This document shows, piece by piece, positions 21,036 through 33,103 of a stretch of 64,000 bases of DNA; position 1 is the stretch's first letter, and each line of letters opens with the position of its first letter. Under the pieces are notes generated by a model. It was not told where the DNA came from. It ran no database searches and saw only the letters and a list, made by a program, of their open reading frames with translations. Origin of the DNA: Aphelenchoides besseyi. Taxonomy: Eukaryota > Nematoda > Chromadorea > Rhabditida > Aphelenchoididae. The translations under genes were made by a program, and so were the position numbers. The stretch spans positions 4,836,001 through 4,900,000 of the forward strand of contig JAMPIQ010000003.1 in assembly GCA_024699855.1 (NCBI GenBank). The letters run 5' to 3'.

Positions 21036-21841
21036 TATTTTGGATGTGAATATGAGTGCCGTTGATAACCTGCATTCTGGCGAAGCCGTAGTTGTACGAA
21101 CGATAAGCCGAATAAGCAGCAGACTTTCTTATTCATAGATCTTCTGGAAACCCATTGCCATAAATGAGATGCATTTGCTCCGGTTGAGCTCGTCGTGGGC
21201 CCTGATTCACATCTGCAGTCTTCCATTCAACCCGACGATTGGCTGCCAGAATCTGGCGAGCAGCATTGCAATAAGAAACAAACGACGAGAAGAACAAGAA
21301 CCGCGGCAGACGAGAGCATTTTGGATGCCTGCAAAGAAGAAGGAAGTGAATGACCTTCTAAAGGTGATCCAATCAAAAGAACGACGTGATGGCTGTGCAG
21401 CTGGTCGACAAAGTTGACTTCGAAAAATAATCTCGTATTATGAAAATACCGGAAACAAACTTAGACCGGGGATTTGAATCCCAATAAAGCGAACAGTCAC
21501 TCGATTGGTTAATGAAAATAACAGAAAGATCAACATTTTATTGATCTTTGTTCTCAGCATGTTAATTGAGGCAAATGGAGTTCCTGTCTGAAGGCGCTTT
21601 GGGATGCAAAACGACATGGCTATCGATCAGAATCTTGAGTTTAATTGTCCATTCATCTCGAGCAAGCAACTGAACTCCGTGCTTTGGTATCATTCATGGC
21701 AAACTCATCACGATCAATATTATTACAAGGCTTATCGATGACTGACGTTCATTCGTATTCATGAAGGTTTCTGTTTACATCTTACAACAAACAACGAGAG
21801 TAAAGAAGATACGTTTATTCCCGGTTACAGTTAAATGACAT

Positions 21842-24604
21842 TCAATCTTTCCATCCGAGTTTAAGGACTCGTCCAAGAAACGCGTACATGTCAACCGTTT
21901 CTTTGATCGATTTCGACAACGGGATCCCGCTAAAAAGCACATGATTCTCAATCAAATGACCTTGAAAACACACGCTCCATGGCCGACATCCGCCTCGATA
22001 CGCGCGAGAATCGGACGCTTCTGAGTTTTAGCGCCCTTCGTAGACAAGACGTGGTACAATTGAGCAATGTATTTGTACGTTTGCCACGGGCTAACACGAT
22101 CGTCGTGATCACCGGTCATTAGCAACATGGCCGGCCATTGTTTGCCTTTCTGAATGCGAATGTTGTGCATTGGCGAATACCTGGAAGTTGACCATCAAAT
22201 CGTAAACAATAAAGCGCTTCACTTCTTCAAGAACTCGAAATGCTCCGGGTTATAAGGATTTCCGTATTCATGATCATTGTATGATCCATCGTCAAATTGA
22301 CGATACATGTCAAATCTACCCATGTCTGCGATCACAGCGCCAAACAAATGCGGAGCTTGTTGAGCACAGACGGCAACCAACAAACCACCTTTACTTGCAC
22401 CATAGATCGCCAGACGTTCCGAACGTGTGTACTTGTTGCTGATTAACCACTCGGCAGCAGCTTGGAAGTCATCGAAAGAGTTCTGTTGTTTGTCTAATCG
22501 TCCGGCGTCGTGCCAAACTCGACCGTATTCACCACCTCCACGAATGCATGGAAAAGCATACACACCGTTAAAATGTGTTGAAGCCATACACAATGAGCAG
22601 GGTCACACTTTAACGAACAATATGAACCAACTAAAGGATCATTAGCTTCTGGACTCCGATATTCATTACTTACAACCGCCGTAGCCTTCGAGCAACGTTG
22701 GGTTATTGGAATCGAGTTTGACATCTTTGGCAGCAACAATAAACATGGGGATCTTGGTGCCATCTTTACTCTCGTAGAAGATCTGTTTGGTCTCGTATTT
22801 GGACGAATCGAAATCGCCGTATTTCCACTCTTCAATGATTTCCAGCTTCAATGGAGCGCCGTCTTCACGTTCTTGTGCATAGTCGAGGCGAACATTGATT
22901 CGCGGTTGAGTTGAACTTTCGTATGTGAAGAAGAGTTCGGTGCCATTTACGGGAATACACGCCGGAAAAGCAGAACATATGGGTAACGGCACCGTCTCAA
23001 GATATTGACCGGTTTCCAGATCGAAAATCTCGAAAACCGTCTAATTTGTTGGTCAATGAATACTTCGAATCGACAAACTTACATGACCATCTTGTAAATA
23101 ATCCGCAAGCATTCTATTCTCTCCGAAAATATATACCCAAATCAGAAGTCGTTCTTTGTCTTCGGGGATGACCGTCCTCCACGAGCTCGGATCCTTTTCG
23201 CCAACATCCAATTTGACGCGAATCAACTTGAACATCGGGGCGTCATTGTCGGTCAAAACCAACCCTTCTCCATCACCAACTGTCCATAAAAGCTGAAGAC
23301 AAACGCGTGAAGAATGTTGTCAAACAAAACTCACGTCGTATTTGTGTTGTTCGTCCGTGAAAAGTGGCTTCAAATCCAAGTTGCCATTGAATTGGTAGTT
23401 GGTGGCCTTCAAATCATGGTAGTAAAGACGATTTTTATTACTGGAAAAGTTGTCCCATCTTTTAACAACAATCAATGTACCATCACGGATGAGATCAATG
23501 AAACTACAACCACTGATTTTGATTGCTAGATTCCTTGCTTACGTGATATCGTACGGACGATCTGAGAATTCGAAAAGTACCACATCATCTTTTTCATTGG
23601 TTCCAATTTCGTGATAAAGCAGACAGTACTTTTTGTTGCCGGCTACCGCAGCATTTTCGTCGGATTTACGCAGCAAACGCTTCTAAAGTTGAAACCGTGA
23701 AAACACATCAAAGCTTCTCGCCTACCGCATAAACGACAGCAGTGTTGTTAGTTAACCAACAAAATGTTGAATAGTGAACATCGGAGATTTTGTCCTCCAA
23801 CTGATTGCCGTTGTTTTCCATGAACTAAACTTCGCAATTCAATTACCGCCTGACAACCTTTACCATGATATTGACGTAGTCGCTACCCTTTTCGGACAAA
23901 TCAAAAGCCACGTACTTTCCCTTGAAAAGGATTGGAGTTAAAATCAGAAACAACAGATTACATCGTAAGACCACACAGTAGTGCTGATTGAGATCAATCC
24001 ATCTTCCGAAAGTTTGTTAACATCGAAAAAGACTTCACCCAACTCTTTGTAGGATTCGCTTTGATACAAGATGCTAGAAGCGATCGGTTAACATAAAATC
24101 AAGAAACATACGGATGTTGATGAGTTCCGTCGTAATGATACGTGTAGTAGAAGTTTCCCCGTTTATCTGGTGCTGAGTCAGACTTGTAGTTCTTGTATTG
24201 CATCAACCTAATCAGTCGAGAAATGAAGCTAACAGCGAAAACTCACTTTTCTTCGAACTTATCACGCAACGTCGACTGATCGAAAAACGTCTTCGAAGTT
24301 TTGTTCAATTCGGCGATGTACGCTTTGGCCTCTTCACTGTCAAGATCCTCCATCCAACGATATGGATCAGCAACCTAAACAACAAGGTTAGTTGACAAGA
24401 CAAGAGATTATTTACCATTGTTCCGTGATAGTTGTCGACAACCGTTTTATCGCGACGGGCTTTTGGATACATGGATGGGAGCAAAATTGCGTCGTCAAAG
24501 TCTTTGCCGAATGCCGATCTCTCCGCTTGATTGCGGTAACAGATAGCCCAAGATAACCAACGAATGGCCGACAGTAGAAACGGTGTGCCCGCAATAGCAG
24601 ACAT
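21842..24604 (-). CDS. PREP: prolyl oligopeptidase (prolyl endopeptidase, S9A)
   Basis: A serine peptidase cleaving after proline in short peptides, normally cytosolic, with a beta-propeller gating an alpha/beta-hydrolase domain. Many small exons run on the minus strand. Early exons carry YHGTM joined to ADPYRWMEDLDSEEAKAY, the canonical N-terminus. The middle has propeller and linker blocks, with IPMFIVAAKD. The catalytic set is complete: Ser in YGASKGGLLVA (usually GGSNGG), Asp in LLMTGDHDDRVSP, and His in ADVGHGAG formed across the last junction, ending LKLGWKD at 21842. The start at 24604 follows TTTCAG directly, as in trans-spliced messages; the encoded N-terminus is unusually hydrophobic (PFLLSAIRWLSWAICY). 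Confidence 0.9.
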
Positions 24605-25999
24605 CTGAAATTTTGTGGTCATAAGCGAAAATTAAAGTCTTCACGTTGATCGCAAGTCCCGAAGATCGAAGTCACATGAACTCGAATTCCCGGGACTCTA
24701 ATCACAGTTACACGGCAATAAGAAAGCAGAAGAAGATTAAGAAGCCTGTTACTTCAGTGAATCGAACACCCGAGTAAAAGAGCGCAAAAGACAATCGACT
24801 GCTCTGAAGACTTTTCGAAAATGCGAGTGACTTTTGAGTAGTCAGCAATGGACTGAAAAGCTTTGGTTGGAGATGCTGGGAGTTTATGGTCCTCTGTTGT
24901 TATGATCGACAATCCATCTGCATTTCCGGACTTACAGTTCTCGTAGGAGTGTTGTCAATTTAAAGCTTATTGCTAAGAAATGAAAAAGTTGAGACAAAGT
25001 TATTGAAGTGTTAGTGAAGAGAAATTCGACCAAGAAGTGGATAAAAAGATGATGCTTCGAATACGAGTTCATGATCTTGACGATAGCTGCACCGGAGTTC
25101 AGGAATCACATAGACGAAGTGCTTCATTCTTCCTTTGGACACCACGAGCAAATCGGTCTTCGTGCATTGAAATTCTTTTGCTTCTTCATTGTCGTGGAGT
25201 TGTTTCTCCGAAGACACAACACGGGTTTTACTTGCGAAGAAGTGCCTCCTCTGCGACTTCTTTATTTGGTTGGTCTACTGCACAGCACTTGAATGATTTC
25301 GTGTTAATGGAAAAGGTTTTGCGTGATACGCGTTAAAATGATGATCTTAAAACATTCGATGGACATTCACATTTGCAGTGCTAAGAGGCGATGAAACATC
25401 CGGAAAATACTCTTTTGTTCATGTCATTGGAGCCCAAACATTTGTGCGTTTGAGAATATCTCCACTCGTCTTCTCTGTCATCAAGATATGTGCTCTGTCA
25501 TTGAGAGCAGAGCGTTCCAAAATTTACAATTCAAATCACGACTTGTGTCGGATTCGTTTACCAACCTTATTGCAGGTTTATAAACCTGAAATGACTGTCA
25601 AGTGGACGGCTTATATGTTCTCTTGGCGTCTCTGGAAGCCACGGGTTAGACGCTTTTCCTGAGCAGAATCAAGACGACAGTCACTCTCTTATTTTCACGC
25701 GCTCTTTCTACTGCTAGTAACAAAGCGTGTTGAAACGTTGAGTGACAAAAATGTCGGCAATAAGCAGCCAGTAGACACGAACGGTGCCCAAATTCCTGCT
25801 TAACAAAAAAGAACCTAAAACCTTGATGTCACTTCTGGTTTCGACCGTAGCTTTGATATTCGTTTGTAGTTGTGAGTTTTGTGCAGACTTTCGATCCCAA
25901 ACTGAAAAGTCTTGCATGATGGGAAGTCATCCCAGTCAACAAAGAAGCATTCTGCTGCAACACATATTTTCAATCAGTTGATCTCGGTTTGCAGTCGAC
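24605..25999. other. no gene recognised
   Basis: Several overlapping ORFs of 60-100 residues occur on both strands (for example minus 25011-25217 with GRMKHFVYVIPELRCSY, and plus 25378-25662). None shows a family signature, and I could not chain them with splice sites. Confidence 0.45.
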
Positions 26000-27169
26000 A
26001 TGTCCATGTTTAAATGGAAAATCGAGTACTTTGCCGATAGGCGTCGTCATTCAAAACCCAACGGCACGCTGATCAGTCCAATCTACGAAACAGTTCATCC
26101 CATTCACGGTCCATTGGAATTCACGATCATTTGCTATGTTGGTAAAACCGAAAAGTTTTCGGCGTGGATGCGCTTTGATCAATCGGTGTGTCAGAAGTTA
26201 AATTTGAAATTCCACGTTGACTTCTGGTTGGAAGGATCAAATGGAATGATCGGTCAGAAGACACGTGAGCTTAAGCTTCAATTCACTCATTTTGTTTCCA
26301 GACAAAGAGATTTTGCTCAACAGCAAGTATCCTAAGCATTGTTCTCAGGGTACGCTCAAACTCATTTTTTATTGTAATCACAACTTCAGAAGACAAATGA
26401 AGATCACGTGTCGACTTCGCCAGCAATCAGCACTACACCGGTCTCTTCGACTCCGATCAGCACCACTCCGTCTACGGAAAAGAACAAGGATGGCCATTCG
26501 ACTAGAGAAGTAGCCAAGAAGCAGAGCGATTCCATGATGGGTACCATGTTTGTTCCGGTCGAGAATCAACACCCGGCTGTCAGTCCAGCAAGTTCGTCCA
26601 GCAAGAGCAGATCAAAAAAGAAGACCGCAACTGTCGAAACGGCCGAGACGTTAACCAAAGAAGATCCGGAGCCAGCGGCTGTGCAGCTGTAAGTTAAAAT
26701 CCAAAACCCTTGATAGTCGAATATTCAGAGCGGACAGTAGCAAGGAGAGAACCGTTCGAAAAGAAACGAATCCGGATACGGCGCCTGCTGTAATGGTCGT
26801 TCCGGAACTGAAGTCCGCTCGCGAACTTGAAGAGTTTGTGGTCAAGTCATCGAAACGCAAGAAGAAATCGACTGACAGTCACAAAGCCAAACGCTCAGTT
26901 GAGGAATCGCCACGTGAACGTCCATCAAAAGCAGTTGACGAAGATCAAGTGATTACTGGTGATCAACAGATGAAAACAAGTGTTTTTGAAATTCTAATCG
27001 GTTTTGCTTTTAGCAAAATCGTCATGAAACTCGTCGCAAAACGAGTACTCAAAATGCTCCTGATACTCTGCTAGCCGATTCACCTCAACCACCAACTCTA
27101 GGAAATGATGTTTTAGGGTTTTCTGTTTACGCGTACAAGAATCGCAACAATGATCGTGAAAATGCTTAG
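26000..27169 (+). CDS. uncharacterised protein with Ser/Thr/Lys-rich tail
   Basis: Starts MSMFKWKIEYFADRRRH just after TTTGCAG, a plausible trans-splice acceptor. The first ~95 residues look like a beta-rich domain (LEFTIICYV, FSAWMRFDQSV, LKFHVDFWLEG) that might be MATH-like, though I am unsure. Short introns then lead to a low-complexity region: STSPAISTTPVSSTP, SSSSKSRSKKK, SSKRKKKS. The last exon begins QNRHETRRKTST and stops at 27169. The donor before it is probably GTGATT after DEDQ. Basic clusters suggest a nuclear location, which is inference only. Confidence 0.65.
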
Positions 27170-27370
27170 AATACACTTTGAACGAAAATAAACCGTTTTT
27201 CGAAAGCTTCGTTCTTTCATAGTCATAACTGACGATTGATTGTAAAAAATGATACAAAGTGTATTTAATTAACTAATTACAATAATCGGTAATGAATAGA
27301 TTGCGTAGATATAAGCCACATTGTTGTTAGACCCGATTAGATGTGTACCCGTTCAGATTACTTAAGATTG

Positions 27371-30300
27371 TTATTCTGTTTCAAAGTTAATGGTCGACAT
27401 CCTATCGACAATTAACTGGTCGGCATGTTTGCATTTCTTGTACGCTATTTTAGCCGTCGATCTTGCCTAAACAACAACCTACTAAGATCTATTAACCAGA
27501 AACTTACGATTTGATCAACTCGACCAGCTGAAGCCGCCAATGTTTCAAGAAATTGTACGCTCACTAGCGGTCGCAGCTCCGATTCTTCGGCAATCAATGT
27601 GGAAACACGTTGGAAGACGATTGAGAAAAGTTCTTCAATCGACTCGTTCATATCATCGGAATTCAAAGACAAGCGAAATTGATTGAAGTTGTAAAAATCG
27701 AATGTTGGTTGTTGCAGCGCGTATAGGAATCGTATAGAAGCAAGCAACAAAGAACAATGTGAAGGGCATGCCAAGTTCGGCCATGAATATTGTTCAATTG
27801 AATTTAGAAAAGACTTAAAATAGCCTAAATAAACGCTCGCATCCGAAATAGGAATGGATAACAAAAGAGACAAGAAGTGACAACCCAAACTCTCAAACCT
27901 ATTCGACAAACCCGAAGGGAAAATGGAGAACTCATCCAAACAAGCAAGAACAAAAGAATCTACCTAAAGAGCAAACTAATATAAAGTCAAAATGATCGTC
28001 AAACCTGAAGAAACGTCATACTTGCCATTGCTATCTCAGCGCCTCTCAAATACAATTGTGTTCGTATCACTGGATCATTTAACGATGGCACGCTGATGTA
28101 TGCATTTGCAATGCAAGCCTGATTAAAAGCTGCTCGTGTCGATGAGTAACGAGCTGATTTGGCAACAAACAACGCCAACTCCAAAATCCGTTCAATCACA
28201 TACTAAAAGGAAGGTAAAAGCCAAGGGTTGCGAACCTACTTTCTGACAAACATCAATATCCAACAAGGCGGCTCGTGCAGCAACCAGAAACGAAAGATCT
28301 TGTTCGGGCACTGAGTGCAGTTGAACTCGATCGAGAGCACTACAAATCAGCTTAGCCATTTGAGCGAGTTCTTTTTCAGCGGTAAAAATATCCACGGAAT
28401 CGTGAAGAAATTTGCCTTAAATTTACTGGTTGTGTAAACATTTCAAGACATTCGAATACTGTTTAGCTCTAAAAAACAAACTTAAACTTACATTGGTCGA
28501 TTATCTACAAAGAAAATGAACTTGTGAATTGACTTGTGAACTCACTTGATAAGCTAACTTTACGTCTTTGATACTCGAGACCGATCGCGTGGAAACCAAC
28601 ATCTCTAGTATCACGATTCCCACGTTCTTTGTTTGTGTTTTATCGCTAATCATCTGCACGAACTGCGAGTACACGTCCAAACTAAGAAGCTCCGAAACAT
28701 CACGAACTGCTTTCGCCACGTTCACAACAATTGAAGCCAAAACTGTTGAGTGTTCTTCGAACTTCTAAAAACTCAGTTAACAAAATAACAATAAGAATTT
28801 GAATACCCGATCTTTACTCATTCGCTTAATAATAGATTCGAAAATGATTTCAACTTCATTCATTGTGAAGTAACGAGCTGCAAACTCCGACCAAACCGAA
28901 GCACAAGTCGCGAAACTGTCCAAATTTTGAATCGACATCGTGCATTTCCACATCGATCGTAGGATCGGACGGCGATTTTGTTCGCTTACATTTGTTTTCA
29001 ACAAACTACGACCGAATTCGTAAACCTCGTCGGCAGTAAAGTTCTCACTGCCGGCAATTAGTTTGCATGCGTGCAACGACTGTTCCGATAAGTACAGCGG
29101 TGGCAGCGCTCGAAGCATCGACTGGAGCATAAACGGACGTTTATCGGAAAGCCGACAATACTCCCACAGCGGCAGAAGATCGTCGTATGTGACGGCTCGA
29201 AATGCGACGCACTGAATCATGAACTCTAATGCCGGCCACAAAAGAGCGGCCGGTTGCTGCTTATGAGTTTGCTGATAATCGTTCAGCGATTTCCAATAAT
29301 GCGCTGCACCATCCGCTTTCAGCAACCTCATAGTAACACGACAAAGATATAATCGAGCATAAGTCGAGGTTAGCGGATGATGGACTGCACAGCACAACGA
29401 ACATAAGCGCGTGATGTTTTCCGAAATCGAAGTCTCATCCACAAACTTCATACTTGACATGATCGCCATTTCAACTGCAAATATATCCATAGGGTTATTG
29501 TCAGATTCGTTTTACCGTAGATTCGTGGAATCACTTGACGAATCTCTGAGATTTTCCCGAACCAATTTCGAGCTCTCATTCTCGTCTTTTCCAGTACGTC
29601 TGCAGTTTCAAATTTGGGTGCCAAAGCAGGTAAATTAACCGCAGCACGTTCTTCGTTTGCTTTCTTATGCAAACGATCGTAGACGAGACTTCCAAAAAAA
29701 TCCAACAGGTCGGTGACAAGAACAAATTTTCGTGGATAAAACCGAGAAGCATGTGGTTGGCTTAGAAACGATGCAACTTCAGTGCACAACTATAATTTCA
29801 CAAAACACTAATACCCATACTCATGACTATCGTACTTTGATACATTCAATTCGCTTTTCTTCATCCCACAAACGTTCGAGAGTTTTGGTTAAATCACGAA
29901 AACGCCGACAGTATTCGTCTTCGGTAAGTTCGTGAACTTTAACGGGCGTATCATTAGACTGATTTCTGCAAATTTCGGAATGTTCAACTTCAAACATAAA
30001 ATTAAAAACCTTTTGCGATTCTTTTCGCTTGGCTTCGAAGTTAGAAATGAACTTTCTAACTTCAGGGATTCGGTGCTGTGAAAAGACTCCTCAATTAGTC
30101 TTCGATATTCACGCCACGGTCTAAACCCATTTATGTCGAGATCGAAATCTTTTTCATGGTCAATTTTTTCTTCGACGAGTGTGTTCTCCAAAGGACCACC
30201 ATTGATGTCCACTGGTGACTTGGTATCATCTGCAGCTTTGATGGACACATTTTTATCAAAATTAAAATGGACGCCAAGTGGATCAGAAAACTCGGCACCG

Positions 30301-30413
30301 TTGGCTAGAGGGACTTCAGTTGAACTGGAAACATATTGAGCGAGAGGATGATTTAGAACGGGAATAGACGAACAAACGTGTTGTGATTGACATGAGAACC
30401 CGTATCGCGGCAT
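27371..30413 (-). CDS. VPS35L: VPS35L, Retriever complex subunit
   Basis: The VPS35-like core of Retriever, which with the CCC complex and SNX17 recycles membrane cargo from endosomes. The N-terminal exon (MPRYGFSCQSQ, 30413) is disordered and has a DPLG...PW block as in animal VPS35L. The family hallmark follows: RFYPRKFVLVTDLLDFFG then ARNWFGKISEIRQVIPRIYVE-like sequence. Many helical-repeat exons follow (PAALLWPALEFMIQC, HACKLIAGS). The last intron (GTAAGT...TTTAG) leads to a short terminal exon ending INFETE at 27371. Its start is about 210 bp from ALG6 in divergent orientation. The identification rests on the blocks named. Confidence 0.87.
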
Positions 30414-30626
30414 TTTATATCGAGAATAAATGGACGGTAGAACCCAATGAATTGTCGTAAAGATCGAACAAGATACTTGCAGTTAATTGCAGTCTGCACG
30501 AACTAGCGCTCCTTTTGAACGAGAATAATCGAACGTAATTTTTCCAAAAGGTTCGACGTGTCTGTTTATCCAAATGACATCGACGAATGAACATCTATCG
30601 TCAGCTAACAAACGAACAAAATCGAA
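30414..30626. promoter_or_regulatory. bidirectional promoter region, VPS35L/ALG6
   Basis: Only 213 bp separate the divergent start codons, so both genes must take their core promoters from this stretch. No TATA box is evident. Confidence 0.5.
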
Positions 30627-32579
30627 ATGGAAACAATCAACCGACAAAGTAAGTAATCGTTGATGGTCTTGATTTTTGAAGTTTCAATTTCAGAAGCCCA
30701 TTGTGGCTGTGCATCAAGAGAATTTCCATCGAACATTAACCGAAACGTTGGAACAAACGTCCGATAGTTCAAATTATTGGGTTCTGTTGACGATTTTGTT
30801 CTTCGTTCTTTTGCAAACGATCGTATCAAGTGGATCGTACTCGGGAGAAGGTATGTCACCGATGTTTGGCGACTACGAAGCTCAGCGACATTGGATGGAG
30901 ATCACCATTAATTTGCCACCGAAAGAATGGTAAGCATTCATGTCACTTGTCAAATGAGTTGTCTTTTCAGGTATTTCAACACAACGAAAAACGATTTGAA
31001 TTACTGGGGTTTGGACTATCCTCCACTAACGGCCTATCACTCGTGGCTTTGTGGTAAAATGGCACGTTGGATCGACAGCAGTTGGGTCGAATTAGGAAAA
31101 TCGAGAGGACACGAGTCTCCGTCACACAAAATCTTCATGCGTTTGACCGTGATTATTACGATGATCGCTATGTATGCTCCCTCAATACTCGAGTATTACA
31201 AGTCAAGCAACAATGGAAACAAAAATGAAGTAATGATTTGTTCTGTGTTTCACACGTTCATATATTCTAGATCGTTTATTTGTTTGCTTCGTTGTGTTAT
31301 CCGGGTTTATTGTACGTCGACAACGGACACTTTCAGTGAGTTCGCTTACTGAAACAAGTATTACGGTTTTAGGTACAATCATATCGCTATGGCCTTTGCG
31401 CTACGTTCGTTTCTGTATTTCCATAAGAATAAGCAGATTGTTGGATCGATTTGCTTTATTTTGGCTTTAAATTTCAAACAAATTGCGTTGTATTACTCGT
31501 TGCCTGTTTTCGTCTTCTTGTTTTTTCGCAGTTTTACCAAAAAAACTTGGAGCAGTGGGTATGTTTTCGTAATGTTATTGTCAGTTGATTAACTTAGATT
31601 CGCGAATGTTGTCAAGTTGGGTTTAACCGTTGTGCTAACTATGGTTCTTCTCTGGTTGCCATTTCTATCTATGGAACAGTTGCCACAAGTTTTGCATCGA
31701 ATATTTCCAATGGCTCGCGGTCTTTATGAGGTTGGTAGAGAGATGAGACGTTCGAGAATACGAATGTGCTTAGGACAAAGTAGCCAGTTTTTGGTGTGCC
31801 ATCTCACCGCTTTACAAATTCCGCGAATTTCCGATTCATTTTATGGCTAAACTGAGGTTTGTCTGTTTGCAGCTCTATAACATAGACTTTTAGTTCAATT
31901 TCGATTATTCTTCTTTCTCTACCAACTCTGATTCTTTTGGCTCGAAGACCCAATGAACGAAACTTTCACCAATCGCTCTTTATTTGTTCGATGGCGTTTT
32001 TCTTGCTGTCTGTTCAAGGTGAGGAGTAAATTTCATGAATCGAACATTCGGAGAACGATTTTCAGTTCACGAAAAAACGATTCTTTTTGTCGTACTGTAA
32101 GTTTTCACTTTGTGTATTGAATGCTAGTTTTTGATGTCTTAGACCAGCGTTAATGCTGTTACATGAGATGCCCTCTGTCATTTCTGTCTTCTTGTTTGTT
32201 TCAATGTTCAGGTAAACTTCAATTACAATTAAACTTCTTCTTGTCCTTTAGCATGTATCCACTGTGTGTTCGGGACAATCTTCCGCAGTTGTATGCGATC
32301 TTTGTGGCATATTATGCGATCGTGGTTTTCAAACTGCCAAGTCGTCCTACACGCACCGTGAATGCATTTCATTTGATCAATTTCATTGTTACGAGCTTTA
32401 TCGTTTTGTTGTTGTTGCTTTGGACTCCACCAGCTCGGTATCCGTATCTGGTCGAGTTGCTTTTTGCCGAATACTCGTTTGTTGTTTTTGTTTGTTGTTT
32501 GTTGTTTGTTTACTACACGAACATTACGATCAACTTGTTTACATTCGAAAAAGTGTCCAAAGGGAAGAAAAAAGATTAA
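30627..32579 (+). CDS. ALG6: ALG6, dolichyl-P-Glc:Man9GlcNAc2 alpha-1,3-glucosyltransferase
   Basis: Adds the first glucose to the lipid-linked N-glycan precursor in the ER lumen. Diagnostic blocks are [40 protein letters not shown], a luminal [30 protein letters not shown] and VHEKTIL, with about ten hydrophobic segments. The C-terminus is KGKKKD, a KKXX ER-retrieval signal. Introns are about 40-50 nt. The first junction is uncertain: the ATG at 30627 joins in frame only if the acceptor is the AG at about 30719 rather than the better TTTCAG at 30694; otherwise the annotated start is wrong. Length fits the family. Confidence 0.9.
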
Positions 32580-33103
32580 GACGAACTGATTTGTAATAAA
32601 AATTTTGATTTTCTTGCAATTTCAATTTGTTGGCATGGAAAGTTGTGAAGCGAAATGACTTCGGGATTCGCACGTTCTTCCGGTCCTTAATGACGACAAG
32701 TGGACAGACAGCGGTTACACGTGTGTCCAGCAGTCATGGGCTACATTCTCTTAGATCCAGTCCGTGTAAGCCGGATTGCCCTGAGGCATAAACGCCGGCA
32801 AGTGGACATTGAAATGACAGGGAATGCTCATCGATGGGAAGACGAACGAACATTTCGATTCCACAAAGAATTCCGACGTTTAGTCGAAATGCCCGATTCG
32901 GAAACGCTTTTCGCCCGCCTCTTCTTCATAACCAAAAGCTCTTGAGCCGATGAACAAAACTTGTGAATCAAAACGGTCGTCTAAGCGCTTTGTGTTTTTA
33001 ATGAAAACGTTTGACGCTCATCCAAAAGTCCACGTCTAGTGTCAACTCATTGGATTCCAGAAGTCAAACGTTTTAGTTTCATTACGCAAAAACCAAAGTT
33101 CGA
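32580..33103. other. no gene recognised
   Basis: AATAAA at about 32598 probably ends ALG6. An 81-residue plus ORF (32700-32945) is basic and has no recognisable domain. Confidence 0.45.

Larger units (their letters stand above)
19252..21319 (-). pseudogene. purple acid phosphatase pseudogene, deleted and split by mariner-2
   Basis: Purple acid phosphatases are secreted metallophosphatases. The start at 21319 gives a signal-like MLSSAAVLVLLVV; after a 31-nt gap or frameshift comes the family N-terminal block QPEQMHLIYG and a stop (about 21131). Only about 20 bases later the C-terminal block begins: SAYRSYNYGFARM, then INGTHIHIQ. Mariner-2 interrupts the next codons at a TA (21036/19366). Beyond it the exon ends in MAAK, a 39-nt intron follows, and the terminal exon VVEDDFWIVKHKHGKYS stops at 19252. 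The whole metal-binding core (roughly 300 residues in the family) is missing, so no enzyme can be made. Confidence 0.75.

Noticed and set aside
32700..32945. Basic 81-residue ORF after ALG6
   Set aside because: No family signature, no splice partners and not a continuation of ALG6; left unassigned.
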